Shown in pieces: positions 19,892 to 30,347 of a DNA stretch of 64,000 nt (positions are counted from its first letter, which is position 1; every line of letters starts with the position of its first letter). A program made the translations under genes and the position numbers. The stretch spans positions 1,240,001 through 1,304,000 of the forward strand of contig NZ_OZ035006.1 of assembly GCF_964031115.1 (NCBI RefSeq). Direction: 5' to 3'. The notes under the pieces were generated by a model, which ran no database searches, was not told the DNA's origin, and was given only the letters and a program-made list of their open reading frames with translations. Source of the DNA: Spiroplasma endosymbiont of Clivina fossor. GTDB lineage: Bacteria > Bacillota_I > Bacilli_A > Mycoplasmatales > Nriv7.

Positions 19892-21385
19892 ATGATAAAG
19901 TTTTTAGAAAATGCTATTGATTTAGAATTAAAAAAGCAAATTTTACGATTAAAAGAAGTTGATAAAAATATAGCATCATTTCAAACTTTTAAAACTAATT
20001 TTAAATGATTGGCAACAGCATTTGATGATGAGATTAATCATTTTTATGCAAGTCAAATTGAAGCAAAAATTATTTCTCAATCATTATCGGTTAACATTAA
20101 ACAAGAAATTTATTTATATTATTGAATTCGTGAAAATGGCATTAAAGGTTTAAAAGATAATTATGAAAAAGTATATTTTACTTTAGAAAAGGTGTTATCA
20201 CCATTTGTAATGAAAATGAATTACTATCACTATCTTTTGAATGATAAAACGAAAGACTTGCAACTTATTTTTCAAAATTTTATTAATAATTGAGAACAAT
20301 TACTAATAAAGCGAGTTATTGATTTTAAATTAGCATCAATTAATGAATTAAGAAAAAAATATTTACGCGAAGTATATGACCGCATTGAAGTTGTTAAAAA
20401 ATTTCGTCGTTTATATGGATTTATTTGAAATTTTTTTGGTCGTTTTTGAGATGGTAATGTTAAAGAAATTGAAAAGTTAGATTTAACACAATTACAAAAA
20501 TTGGCAAATTTTTTGCAGTCTGATCCGGCAATTATGACAATTGCTAAATTATTAGGACGATTAAAAGGGCAATCTGATAAATTAGAAGCGGTAATTACTG
20601 AAAAGATTAATATTGAATATGAAATTCGTCCTGCTAGTAAATGACCAGAAGAAATTATTGGGATTACCGAAAATGCTGATTTAGAACATTTATTACCAAT
20701 GGAACTAGTTCACTTAAATATTCCTAATTTACAACCAATTTTTTATAAAAAATTTCTTGAAAAAAAATTATCAACATTTGAATTTATTTCTAATGATGTA
20801 GTTACTGTTGAAACAATAACAAAAGTAAAAAGTAATCATTCGCTTCCAGAAACTGATGGACCATTTATTTTGTGTATTGATACTTCAGCTTCAATGCGTG
20901 GTGAACCGGAATATATTGCTAAGGCATTAAGTTTAGCAATTGTTAAACTTGCTTTAAAGCAAAGGCGAGATTGTTATATGATTAATTTTTCTGATTCGTT
21001 AGAGGTATTTGATTTAACGACAGTTAAATCATCATTAAAAACTTTAGTTAAATTTTTATCACATTCATTTCATAGTAGTACGAATATAACCCCTGCTATT
21101 GTTCAAACTATTAATGTGATGAATCATAAAAAATATCAAAATGCTGATGTATTAATTATTAGTGATTTTTTAACAATTGATTTATCATCAAAACTAGTTA
21201 ATCAAATTAAAGAACCTCATAATAATCGTAATCGTTTTCATTCAATAACTATTGGTAATAATGGAAATGAACAAGTAACAAGATTTTTTGATAATAATTG
21301 AATATATGACCCGCAAAATCCTTTTACTAAAAATGATATTATTGCGGATTTAGAAATTAAAACTAGGAGTAAAAGTGGTGAATAA
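19892..21385 (+). CDS. viaA: VWA-domain protein ViaA (497 aa)
   Basis: Partner of RavA that stimulates its ATPase. The N-terminal 300 residues are helical and charged. The C-terminal von Willebrand A domain shows the MIDAS motif DTSASM at 330-335, a downstream Thr in SSTNITPA near 396 and an Asp in VLIISDFL. The length is close to E. coli ViaA (483 aa). ATG 19892 is used; a TTG at 19884 is possible. The order ravA-viaA is the same as in other bacteria, which supports both names. Confidence 0.85.
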
Positions 21386-21430
21386 AAAATATTTAAGATC
21401 AAATCTTTTAGAAAAAAGAGGAATTCATTA

Positions 21431-22126
21431 ATGTGAATAAAATTTAAGGCAATGCTTTTTAAAAAATCATTTAGTTTAACTTTTTGTGGGTGCATATTAT
21501 TATTATTTTCGTTACCATTGTGTGTTTTGATTGTTGATAATTCTAATAGTAACCAATCATTAAAAATTAATCTTTCATCTGTTTTAAGTCTTTCGCCATT
21601 AACTTCATCATCAAATGTGGCTTTGATAACTTTTTTGTTATGAGGATTTTTATTTTCTTTAGCAATTATTCCTTTTGTTTATTGAATGAAAAATGGTCAT
21701 CACTATTGACGATTAGCATCATTAATATTACTAATTTGTGTTAGTTTAATAATTTGTGTTATTACGATTATTAGCGTTACTAATGAGGGATTAAAAATTA
21801 TGAATGTTTGAATGGTTTTTATTGGTTTTATTCCTTTTGTAATTGGCATTACTTATGAATGTTATAAGTGATTGTTAGAATTTTTACAGAATAAACAACA
21901 ACATTTAAATCAAATTAAATATGCTTTAAATAAAGAAAATTCTATTAATCAAGAAGAACAATTATTAATTGCAGTTGATAAATTAAAAATTCGTTTACAA
22001 AAATTAAAAAAAGAATTAGATTGTGCTCATATAAATGGTAATATCATTTCGCAAAATTTAGAATTGAAGCAAATTAAAAGTTCTTCTTATAATAAAGAAT
22101 ATTATGAAGATAAAGTTAAGGAATAA
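21431..22126 (+). CDS. Four-span membrane protein with C-terminal coiled coil (231 aa)
   Basis: The ATG follows GAGG by 10 nt. Hydrophobic segments at about residues 16-36, 58-78, 88-110 and 118-138 are followed by a charged helical tail (FLQNKQQHLNQIKYALNKE...LKIRLQKLKKELD) likely to form a coiled coil in the cytoplasm. It is last in the operon, 45 nt after viaA. Unknown family. The tail could dock the RavA-ViaA pair to the membrane, which is speculative. A unit remnant begins 25 nt after the stop. Confidence 0.7.
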
Positions 22127-22151
22127 AATTTAGTTTAGGATATATATTAAG

Positions 22152-22886
22152 GGACGCATAAAGTTTTGTTAGGTAGGTAAAGATTTGAATAAGTATTAAG
22201 ACAGTCGGCAATGATTGTCTTTTTATTTTATAAGGTGTTAAAATTTTGTTCTTTGAAAATTAAATACAAGTGAATTAATAATGTTGGTATGTATTAAAGC
22301 ACGATAAATTGTGGATGGTTGCCATAACCAAAAGAAAAGTTTACCAGTTAATAGATAACACCCTGTTAGCTATAGCAATTTGTTTCATTTTGCAATAAAA
22401 AAAATGAATGGGTGGATTTCCTAAAAATATACACGCTATTAAATTAGTTCCAAGGGTAGGATGCGGATATTAAAGTGTAGAAATTTCTATAATAGGGGTG
22501 TGCTAAGTTTAAAATTATTAAAATCTTTATCTAATTAAAAAACAAAATTTACTAACAAAGCTTGTTAAACACTTAAAGCGATGGTCGCGTAAAGTTTTGT
22601 TAGGTGGAAAAATATTTGATTAATTTTGAAAGAAAAGTAACTACAATTTAATTATCGTTTTATTTGAAAAATAAGTAATAAAACAAAATATTTAATTTTA
22701 ACAAACATAATCTTAATAAAAGGTTATAAAAACTAAGTAAAATGCTTATAAAAACAACATTAAAATAATTTTTTACAACAAAAATCATACATAAGAAATA
22801 TATACTTAATTTGCATATTGAAATAATTTATAGTAAATGATTATTTTTTCTTTTTTAAAAAATACCTAAGAAAACTAAACGCGACC
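22152..22886 (+). mobile_element. Deleted remnant of a plectrovirus unit
   Basis: It starts with the GGACGCATAAAG terminus and carries about 430 bp of the viral noncoding region. It stops inside the hairpin arm (AAACACTTAAAG) and passes into the 304-bp mini-element ending CGCGACC. All viral, toxin and transposase genes are missing. The right flank (ATGTAAAATTACTA) is the 3' end of an IS1595-like copy. No 9-bp duplication is seen, so the present ends come from rearrangement. Confidence 0.75.
22583..22886 (+). mobile_element. 304-bp mini-element with unit-type termini
   Basis: It begins GGTCGCGTAAAGTTTTGTTA and ends with the CTAAACGCGACC terminus. The ends are inverted repeats with 3 mismatches in 23. 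The interior is AT-rich and noncoding, with no similarity to the viral genes. A second copy is split between 1-104 and 13606-13716. Probably a non-autonomous derivative of the ISLre2-dependent elements. Confidence 0.68.
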
Positions 22887-22926
22887 ATGTAAAATTACTA
22901 TTTTTACTTTAACTTTTTTATACATT

Positions 22927-23994
22927 AGACTTCTTGCAAAATTAATTTAAAATATAATTGAATTGTTGTTTTTAATAAAAAGGTGGAATTTAAATGAAAT
23001 TTAAAAAAAATAATCAAATAAGTGATAAAAATTTTTTAAGATTAACTGGTATTAAACATACTACTTTTAATAAAATGCTAGAAATTTTAAAAATAGAAGA
23101 ATTAAAAAAGAGATTTCGTCGCGGAAGAACCAATAAATTATCATTAGAAAATCGTATTTTAATGACTTTAGAATATTGAAGAGAATATAGAACTTATTTT
23201 CATATTGCAAAAAGTTATGATATTAGTGAAAGTAGTTGTTATAGAAATATCAAATGAATTGAAGACACTTTAATAAAACACCCTAATTTTCAACAACTTA
23301 CTGGTCAAAAATCACTATTAAAAGATTATTTCAAAGATAAGACTGTTATAATTGATGTAACTGAAAGCCAAATCCAACGCCCAAAAAAAGACAAAAACAG
23401 CACTACTCAGGAAAAAAGAAAAAACACACAATAAAAACACAAGTTATAATTGAAAAAGATAGTAAAAAAATTATTAGTTCTGATTTTTCTTATGGTAAAA
23501 ACCATGACTTTAAAATTTTAAAAGATTCAAAAATTAAATTTTTACCAGAAACAACTGTTTTAGTGGATTTAGGTTATCAAGGCATACAAAAAATTAATCA
23601 TAATGTTTTAATTCCTAAAAGAAAATCAAAGAAAAACCCTTTAAATAAAGAAGAAAAGCAAAATAATGAGCGAATTTCAAAAATGAGAATTGTTATTGAA
23701 AATGTTTTTGCTATACTTAAAAAATTTAAAATTATTAGTGAAAAATATCGAAATCGTAGAAAAAGATTTGCTTTAAGATTTAATTTAATAGCTTCAATTT
23801 ATAATTTACAACTATTAGTTTAAATATATTTGATAATTTAAAATTTCAGTCTTTTTTTATTGTAAATAATAATTTTTATTATGTTTTAATGACAAAATAT
23901 TTGTAAAAATAATCTAAAAATTATTTTAATAACACTTTTATATTTATTTTAAATTTAAAAATTATAATTATCATATTAATTTTGCAAGAAGTCT
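22927..23994 (+). mobile_element. IS5-family element A, copy 1
   Basis: 1068 bp with inverted ends AGACTTCTTGCAAAATTAAT and a 3-bp direct repeat (ATT at 22924-22926 and 23995-23997). It encodes one transposase in two overlapping frames. Complete identical-length copies are at 28563-29630 and 48108-49175, with an interrupted one at 44781-46634. Confidence 0.9.
22994..23823 (+). CDS. IS5-family transposase A, made by -1 frameshift
   Basis: Frame 0 runs from ATG 22994 to a stop at 23432-23434 (146 aa). The catalytic C-terminal part lies in the -1 frame and ends at 23823. The switch is at A AAA AAA (23393-23399) after IQRP. Slipping gives RPKKRQKQHYSGKKKKHTIK, the usual IS5 YSGKK motif. Catalytic residues: IIDVTES, VDLGYQG and the Glu of IVIENVFA. 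The N-terminal 60 residues form the helix-turn-helix region. The same slippery site is kept in all complete copies, so it is programmed rather than damage. Confidence 0.88.
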
Positions 23995-24948
23995 ATTAAA
24001 ATATAATACCGCTGTTTGTTGGTTTGGAGTTAAACCCTTATGTTGGTATTTTTATTTTCAGAGATTTAAATAATTTTGAATATTAGTAAAACCTAAACCA
24101 TGATAATGAATTAAGGCTTCTTTAAGACTAGATTGTAATTTACTGATTTTATTTAAGTTACGATAACTAGCTTCAGGATTAATTGTTGTTTTAGTTACAC
24201 ATAAAGTAGAATTTGTTTGTTTTGCTACTAAAAAATATAATTTTTGCATATCAGAAGTAATAATTGAATTTTCGTTAATTAATTCTTTGTTCATATTTTC
24301 AATAACTCATTGTTTTTGTAAACGTTTGGTGTTTGTGGATTTAACATAAATATTGTTATTATTATCAATTGCCATTTGAATACAGCATTTAGTATTAGTT
24401 GCGAATGGGTCAAGGTAAATTCTTCGTGGATCAGTTTTATATTTGAAATTTCCTTTATGGATTTCTTTAATAAATGTTTCATCGATTTGGATTTTACCAG
24501 ATAATTTTTTAAATTTTAATTGGGTATTTTCTAATTGTTTTGATTTCATTAATTTTTGACGATTATATCAAGCAGTTTTTAATGTAGTTTTAATAAAACG
24601 AGAAATTGTTTTACTAGATTGCCCCAGCAATGAAATTTGAATCAATAAATTTCATTGTTCATAATTTAAATGACTTCAATAAATAAAATGATTACGAAAA
24701 GCGTCAAAACTTGCACGGCAATTTTTACATAAATATTTTTGTTTTCCTTCTGAATTATGTCCATTTTTAACGCAATGGTAAGATTCACATTTAGGGCATT
24801 TAATACCGTGCGCTCTAAATTTTTGATCAATTTCATTTAAACGTTTTTGTTTTTTTATTAATTCTGCTTGTTGTTTGACTTTTTCATAAAATTCTAAAAA
24901 TTGATCATCTGTTAAAGTATTTACTAATTCTTGAATTATTTTTTCCAT
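23968..24948 (-). CDS. IS1595-like zinc-ribbon transposase, altered C-terminus (326 aa)
   Basis: Residues 1-90 include a leucine/lysine helix and a zinc ribbon (CPKC ... CKNC, about 51-79). The DDE domain shows IQIDETF, a later TSDMQKLYF, and a C-terminal helix with NIQNYLNLWKWKYQ. The normal end (LYFNV) is replaced by LYFNRLLAKLIW because IS5 entered three codons before the stop, adding a few residues. The rest is intact, so it may still be active. The ATG has AGGTGG upstream. Confidence 0.82.
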
Positions 24949-25004
24949 AATTATTATCCACCTCTATCATATTAAAAATATACCTAAAATTAAGTATATT
25001 CAAT

Positions 25005-25910
25005 AGACTTGGTACATAACCTTTAATTTTATCTACTATTTTGATAATATTATTTCCTAGGTGAAATACAAATGTTAGATAAATACAAAGACGAAAACGA
25101 ATTTTATAGTTTAATAGGCATAAAATATAAAACTTTCATGAAAATGGTAGAAATTTTAAAAGAAGGTGAAGCTAAACAAAAACAAATTGGTGGTAGACCA
25201 AATAAATTATCAATAGAGCAAAGATTACTTATGACTTTAGAATACTGAAAAGAATATAGTACATATCGTATTATTGCAAAAAAATATAATATTAGTCATG
25301 TTAGTTGTATTCGTAATATCTTTTGAGTTGAAAATACTCTAATAAAAAATAGTCACTTTCATATACCTGGCAAAAAGATATTATTAGAAAATAAGGGTAC
25401 TACTAATAATTTATTAGCAATTGATGCTACAGAAATTCCAATTGAAAGAATTAAAAAAAACTAAAATTATTATTTTCTGGTAAGAAAAGGCAACATTCAT
25501 TAAAATCGCAAATAATTATTGATTTATTTAACAATAAAATTATTTCAGTAGATTTTTGTTATGGCAGTACTCATGATTATAAGTTATTTTTAAAATCAAA
25601 TACACTTATAAATCCAAAATTAGAATTAATTGCCGATTCAGGATATCAAGGTTTGCAAAATGTTCATAAAAATACATTATTGCCAATTAAAAAGAGTAAA
25701 AATAATCCTTTAAATCCAGATAAAAAGGAATATAATAGCTTTTTAAGTAAAGTTAGAATTGTCATTGAACATGTTTTTGCTAGATTAAAAAGATTTAAAA
25801 TACTAGTTTATCGTTATCGCAATAAGATTAGAAGATTTGGATTACGATTTAACTTAATTTCAGGAATATATAATTTTGAATTAAGCTAGTTATAGTTATG
25901 TACCAAGTCT
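25005..25910 (+). mobile_element. IS5-family element B, copy 1
   Basis: 906 bp with inverted ends AGACTTGGTACATAAC / GTTATGTACCAAGTCT and a 3-bp repeat AAT at 25002-25004 and 25911-25913. It is inserted in the leader of the IS1595-like element. A near-identical copy is at 38748-39653. Confidence 0.9.
25072..25889 (+). CDS. IS5-family transposase B, made by -1 frameshift
   Basis: Frame 0 (130 aa from ATG 25072) ends at TAA 25462-25464 directly after the slippery heptamer A AAA AAC. A -1 slip reads on as RIKKKLKLLFSGKKRQHSLK, again the IS5 SGKK motif, to a TAG at 25887-25889. Catalytic positions: AIDATEIP, ADSGYQGL and the Glu in IVIEHVFARLKRFK. The stop placed just after the slip site is a textbook programmed arrangement. 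It is related to transposase A but clearly distinct. Confidence 0.88.
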
Positions 25911-25940
25911 AATAAATATCAAGAGTTTTCGACAAAATTA

Positions 25941-25990
25941 AAAAAGAAAAACTTTAATTAAAATTTTAAAGTTTTTCTTTTTTTGAACGC
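25941..25990. terminator. Bidirectional hairpin terminator
   Basis: AAAAAGAAAAACTTTAA pairs with TTAAAGTTTTTCTTTTT, with T runs on both strands. The left arm overlaps the end of the IS1595-like element and the right arm holds the stop codon of the membrane protein gene at 25966-26577, so it probably ends that rpsB-tsf transcript. Confidence 0.7.
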
Positions 25991-26577
25991 ACTTTTTTAA
26001 GTGGCTTTTTGTTAGTCAAATTATCTGTTTCTAAATTCATTACCTTATGAATATAATCTTGATAATTTTCTAAAATAAATTTTGTTGTCAAACTTTTTTT
26101 ATTTCAACTAATTTTTCTTTTTGCTCTAGAACCTTCAATAAACCGAACTGTCAAATAATCATTTTCATTTTCATTTATTTCATAAATTTTTTCAATGCGG
26201 ATCTTTCTCCCAAAAAGAAAAACAAATTGTTTTGTAAACTTAACAGCTAAATAATCAGAAACTAAAATACAATAAACAACAGTAAAAATAAGTAAAGCAA
26301 AATTTATTGTTAATAAACTAATAGCAAATTTATCATCAGAGGATAAAGTATCACTAATGGAAAAATTATATGTTTTACTAGTAATTGCTAATATTAATGT
26401 TGTTAATTGTAACGGTAAATTCATTACAATAATTGTTAATAAAATCAATGATTGTTTCTTATTTCAAAATCCTACTTTTGATGCAACTTTGTTAAACATT
26501 GTAAAACTACCAATAATTATTGCTATCAAACCAAAATAAAATGCAAATAAGAAATAAACTATTACTGATAAATACAC
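25966..26577 (-). CDS. Membrane protein after tsf (203 aa)
   Basis: A GTG start at 26577 has a perfect GGAGG 9 nt upstream and gives VYLSVIVYFLFAFYFGLIAI. Three hydrophobic segments (about residues 4-28, 46-66 and 86-105) are followed by a positively charged cytoplasmic tail of about 95 residues. The tail contains RFIEGSRAKRKISWNKKSL and ends KKVRSKKEKL. It lies 62 bp after tsf on the same strand, so it is likely co-transcribed. No family is recognised. The stop is within a terminator stem. Confidence 0.75.
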
Positions 26578-26639
26578 TTAATTATGCCTCCTTTATTTTA
26601 TCTTTATTTCAATGCTAATGTAGCGCTAATTAATAAAAA

Positions 26640-27482
26640 TTAATCAGTTTTAGTAATTCCTTCACCAACTTCATAACGATACATTACTAAAACTTTTGTA
26701 TTATGCATTGTAAGAATTTCTTGAACTTTTTTCTTTTCATCAAACATAAAAGGTTGATCTAATAAAGAATATTCCCCTAACTGCTTATCTAAACGACCCT
26801 GCTTAATTTTTTCCAAAATTTCTGGTGGTTTATTTTCTGTTGCCATTTGACTATTAATAATATCCATTTCCTTATTAATAAAATCTTGAGGAATATCTTC
26901 ACGACTAATAAAAGCAGGTTTTGAAGCCACAACATGCATCGCAAGTTTTTTAGCAATATCATTATCAACTTGACCTTGTAACTTAACTAAACTAGCAATA
27001 CGATAATTACCATAATTATATCCCACTAATGTCTCTTGATCACTTTTAGTAATAATCGTAAAACGACGAATACTAATCTTTTCACCTAATTTATATGTTG
27101 CTTCATTTAATAAATCATTAACAACAATATTTTCTTCATTTTTTAACAATAATCTTGCTTCTAAAGTAAGTGGTTGATGTTTCAAAAATAAAGTTAAAAT
27201 ATTGTCTAATAATTCAAGAAATAATTTATTTTTAGCAACAAAATCAGTTTCACAATTTAATTCTAAAATAATTGCTATATCATCTGCAACTAAAACTTTT
27301 GATAATCCCTCAGTATTAATTCGCGCTTGTTTAGCTTGTGCCTTTGCAATACCATTGGTTCTTAATCATTGAATCGCTGCTTCAATATTACCATTACTCG
27401 CCTCTAATGCTTTTTTGCAATCCATAAGGCCAACACTAGTACGGTCACGCAAATTTTTAATCATTTCCATTGTTATTGGCAT
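26640..27482 (-). CDS. tsf: Elongation factor Ts (280 aa)
   Basis: Nucleotide exchange factor that recycles EF-Tu. The N-terminal UBA-like domain is recognisable ([22 protein letters not shown]). It is followed by [12 protein letters not shown], the conserved EF-Ts motif that contacts EF-Tu, and a C-terminal core ending [11 protein letters not shown]. The length is normal for a bacterial EF-Ts. Its ATG overlaps the rpsB stop (TAATG), so the two are translationally coupled. Gene order rpsB-tsf is nearly universal in bacteria. Confidence 0.96.
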
Positions 27483-28291
27483 TATTCTTTAGTTCCTTTC
27501 TCACCGTCATTTTTTTCAATAATTTCTGCTTCCTTTTTACTTGGAGCAATAACCGTCGGTGCTGATTCAGCACTAGCATTAGTTTGTAGTTTTTCTTCTT
27601 TAAGAACAGTTAAATCACTAGCTTCAATGATAGCATCTGCAACTAATGTTGAAATTAAAGCAATTGTTTTAGCGGCATCATCATTTCCAGGAACGGGATA
27701 ACTAATACCATCAGGATCACTATTAGTATCACAAATAGCAATAATAGGAATATTTAATTTCATTGCTTCTTTAATTGCATTGTGTTCAACATTAGTATCA
27801 ATAATAAATATTGCTTGTGGTAACGCCCGCATATGGCGAATTCCACTTAAAAACTTATCTAATTTCTCTTTATCTTTTTGAATTAAAATTTGCTCTTTTT
27901 TTGGTAAAACAGATAATTCACCAGTTTTTTCTCGGCGTTCAATATTTCATAATTTTTTAACACTTTTTTGAATTGTTCTTAAATTAGTTAAAGTTCCTCC
28001 AAGTCATCGCTTATTAACATAAAAAGAATTACTTCTTACTGCTTGTTCTTTAACAATATTTTGAGCTTGTTTCTTAGTACCAACAAAAATAATTTTTCCA
28101 CCAGTTTTAGTTATTGTTTTAATAAACTCTAAAGCTTCTTCTAACATAATCATTGTTTTATGCAAATCAACAATATAAACCCCACTTTTTTCAGTGAAAA
28201 TATACTTTTTCATCTTGGGATTTCATCTTTTAGTTTGATGACCAAAATGAGTACCCGCTTCTAATAACTGTTCCTTAGTAACACTTGCCAT
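27482..28291 (-). CDS. rpsB: 30S ribosomal protein S2 (269 aa)
   Basis: Ribosomal protein S2 of the small subunit. Diagnostic stretches are [19 protein letters not shown] near the start, [26 protein letters not shown] and [16 protein letters not shown]. The C-terminal 50 residues are a low-complexity Ala/Glu/Lys extension, seen also in other mollicutes. The ATG is preceded by GAAAGGAAA. Its promoter region at 28404-28429 lies only 20 bp from the edge of unit 3. Confidence 0.97.
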
Positions 28292-28403
28292 ATTTATTTC
28301 CTTTCGTTTTTCTTCCATATCCTTCTAACATTAATCACTTAATTTAATAAGCACTAGACTAATGAATCCACATATGTGTTGCTTTTAAAATATTAGCAAG
28401 TAA

Positions 28404-28429
28404 ATTATAACACATTTACATTAAATCAA
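28404..28429 (-). promoter_or_regulatory. Probable rpsB-tsf promoter
   Basis: On the minus strand, TATAAT (28404-28409) is preceded by TGT, an extended -10. A TTGATT (28424-28429) lies 14 bp upstream, a short spacing. It gives a leader of about 105 nt before the rpsB ATG. Confidence 0.55.
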
Positions 28430-28562
28430 TTACACCATTTTATTTTAAGGTCGCGTTTAGTTTTCTTAGGTATTGCTTTGAAGAAGTAAAACAATCAGCT
28501 AATTATATTATTTAATTACTAAACTAACCCTGCCTTTCTTGTTATTGTCCTTTTTATTCATT

Positions 28563-29630
28563 AGACTTCTTGCAAAATTAATATGATAATTATAATTTTT
28601 AAATTTAAAATAAATATAAAAGTGTTATTAAAATAATTTTTAGATTATTTTTACAAATATTTTGTCATTAAAACATAATAAAAATTATTATTTACAATAA
28701 AAAAAGACTGAAATTTTAAATTATCAAATATATTTAAACTAATAGTTGTAAATTATAAATTGAAGCTATTAAATTAAATCTTAAAGCAAATCTTTTTCTA
28801 CGATTTCGATATTTTTCACTAATAATTTTAAATTTTTTAAGTATAGCAAAAACATTTTCAATAACAATTCTCATTTTTGAAATTCGCTCATTATTTTGCT
28901 TTTCTTCTTTATTTAAAGGGTTTTTCTTTGATTTTCTTTTAGGAATTAAAACATTATGATTAATTTTTTGTATGCCTTGATAACCTAAATCCACTAAAAC
29001 AGTTGTTTCTGGTAAAAATTTAATTTTTGAATCTTTTAAAATTTTAAAGTCATGGTTTTTACCATAAGAAAAATCAGAACTAATAATTTTTTTACTATCT
29101 TTTTCAATTATAACTTGTGTTTTTATTGTGTGTTTTTTCTTTTTTCCTGAGTAGTGCTGTTTTTGTCTTTTTTTGGGCGTTGGATTTGGCTTTCAGTTAC
29201 ATCAATTATAACAGTCTTATCTTTGAAATAATCTTTTAATAGTGATTTTTGACCAGTAAGTTGTTGAAAATTAGGGTGTTTTATTAAAGTGTCTTCAATT
29301 CATTTGATATTTCTATAACAACTACTTTCACTAATATCATAACTTTTTGCAATATGAAAATAAGTTCTATATTCTCTTCAATATTCTAAAGTCATTAAAA
29401 TACGATTTTCTAATGATAATTTATTGGTTCTTCCGCGACGAAATCTCTTTTTTAATTCTTCTATTTTTAAAATTTCTAGCATTTTATTAAAAGTAGTATG
29501 TTTAATACCAGTTAATCTTAAAAAATTTTTATCACTTATTTGATTATTTTTTTTAAATTTCATTTAAATTCCACCTTTTTATTAAAAACAACAATTCAAT
29601 TATATTTTAAATTAATTTTGCAAGAAGTCT
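28563..29630 (-). mobile_element. IS5-family element A, copy 2
   Basis: 1068 bp with the same ends as copy 1 and ATT on both sides (28560-28562, 29631-29633). The intact duplication shows that it entered after the ISLre2 gene had already lost its 3' half. Confidence 0.88.
28734..29563 (-). CDS. IS5-family transposase A, made by -1 frameshift
   Basis: Frame 0 starts at 29563 and stops at 29123. The -1 frame continues to 28734. The slippery A AAA AAA, the YSGKKKK motif and all three catalytic positions are as in the copy at 22994-23823, with no disabling change seen. Probably an active or recently active copy. Confidence 0.87.
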
Positions 29631-30337
29631 ATTGTATTTATTCGTTTACCAACTTTTAACATTAGAAAATGACCTCGTTTGTTTTCTAATTCTCTACGAG
29701 CATTTTTGTAATTTTTTTCTTTATATCCGGTATGAAAAGTAACTAAACGAATTCTCTGGTCTTGTTTAACTTTCTGATCTAATGTCGCTAAAAATGTCTC
29801 ATCTAGTTGAATATATAAATCCTTATTTTTGACATCAATTCTAGTTTTAGTTTCTTTTTCTGCTAGTTGAAAATATTCGGCAATATCATATTTATTTAAA
29901 ATGCTTGAAATACTAGCTTTTGAAATATAACAATGATTTAGAGCATCTAAAACATCGCGATATCGTTTACCATCACCCAAAAGACTTAAAACTTTAAATT
30001 GGACATCAAAATAAATGCGTTGTTTGGGTAATAGACCAATTTCTTTATCTAGTAAACATACATATTCAAATTTACCTGATTTTTGATTTCAATATTTATA
30101 TCGGCGTCGTTTAAAAGTAACATCACCAAAAATTGTAATAATTGTTCTTGGTGCAAAATGAACTACTTTATAACCTTGTTTTAAGCGATAATGATATTTA
30201 TATAAGTATTCATCTAATTTTTCATATTCATTAGCTAGTTGTTCGCATTTGTTGGTGTACATATTTTTATGGGTTGTAAATAAACTGAATCAATGTTTAT
30301 TTTCTGGGGTTTTTACATTATTATTAATTTCTAACAT
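29631..30337 (-). pseudogene. ISLre2-family transposase, 3' half deleted
   Basis: Starts at ATG 30337 (MLEINNNVKT) and matches the full copy through LKVGKRINT, about residue 234, then ends in IS5. The catalytic QLDET is kept, but CGDGD and the late Glu are gone. Comparison with 9624-11197 places the deletion between ATACGATGGA and GGTAATGAAT, sharing ATG. The 5' leader of this gene is found again at 31669-31710 on the far side of IS256. Non-functional, so unit 3 would depend on transposase from another copy. Confidence 0.88.
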
Positions 30338-30347
30338 AAAAAAAATC

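Larger units (their letters stand above)
22887..25943 (-). mobile_element. IS1595-like element, 3' end truncated, carrying two IS5-type insertions
   Basis: The 5' end (right side, to 25943) has the normal terminus. The 3' end is cut at 22887 by the unit remnant and lacks about 68 bp. An IS5-type element (22927-23994) sits at the 3' end of the transposase gene, flanked by ATT. A second, different IS5-type element (25005-25910) sits in the 5' leader, flanked by AAT. Confidence 0.82.

Noticed and set aside
25072..25889. IS5-B transposase as a frameshifted pseudogene
   Set aside because: The shift is at a canonical slippery heptamer with a stop directly after it and is the same in both copies, so programmed frameshifting is the better reading.
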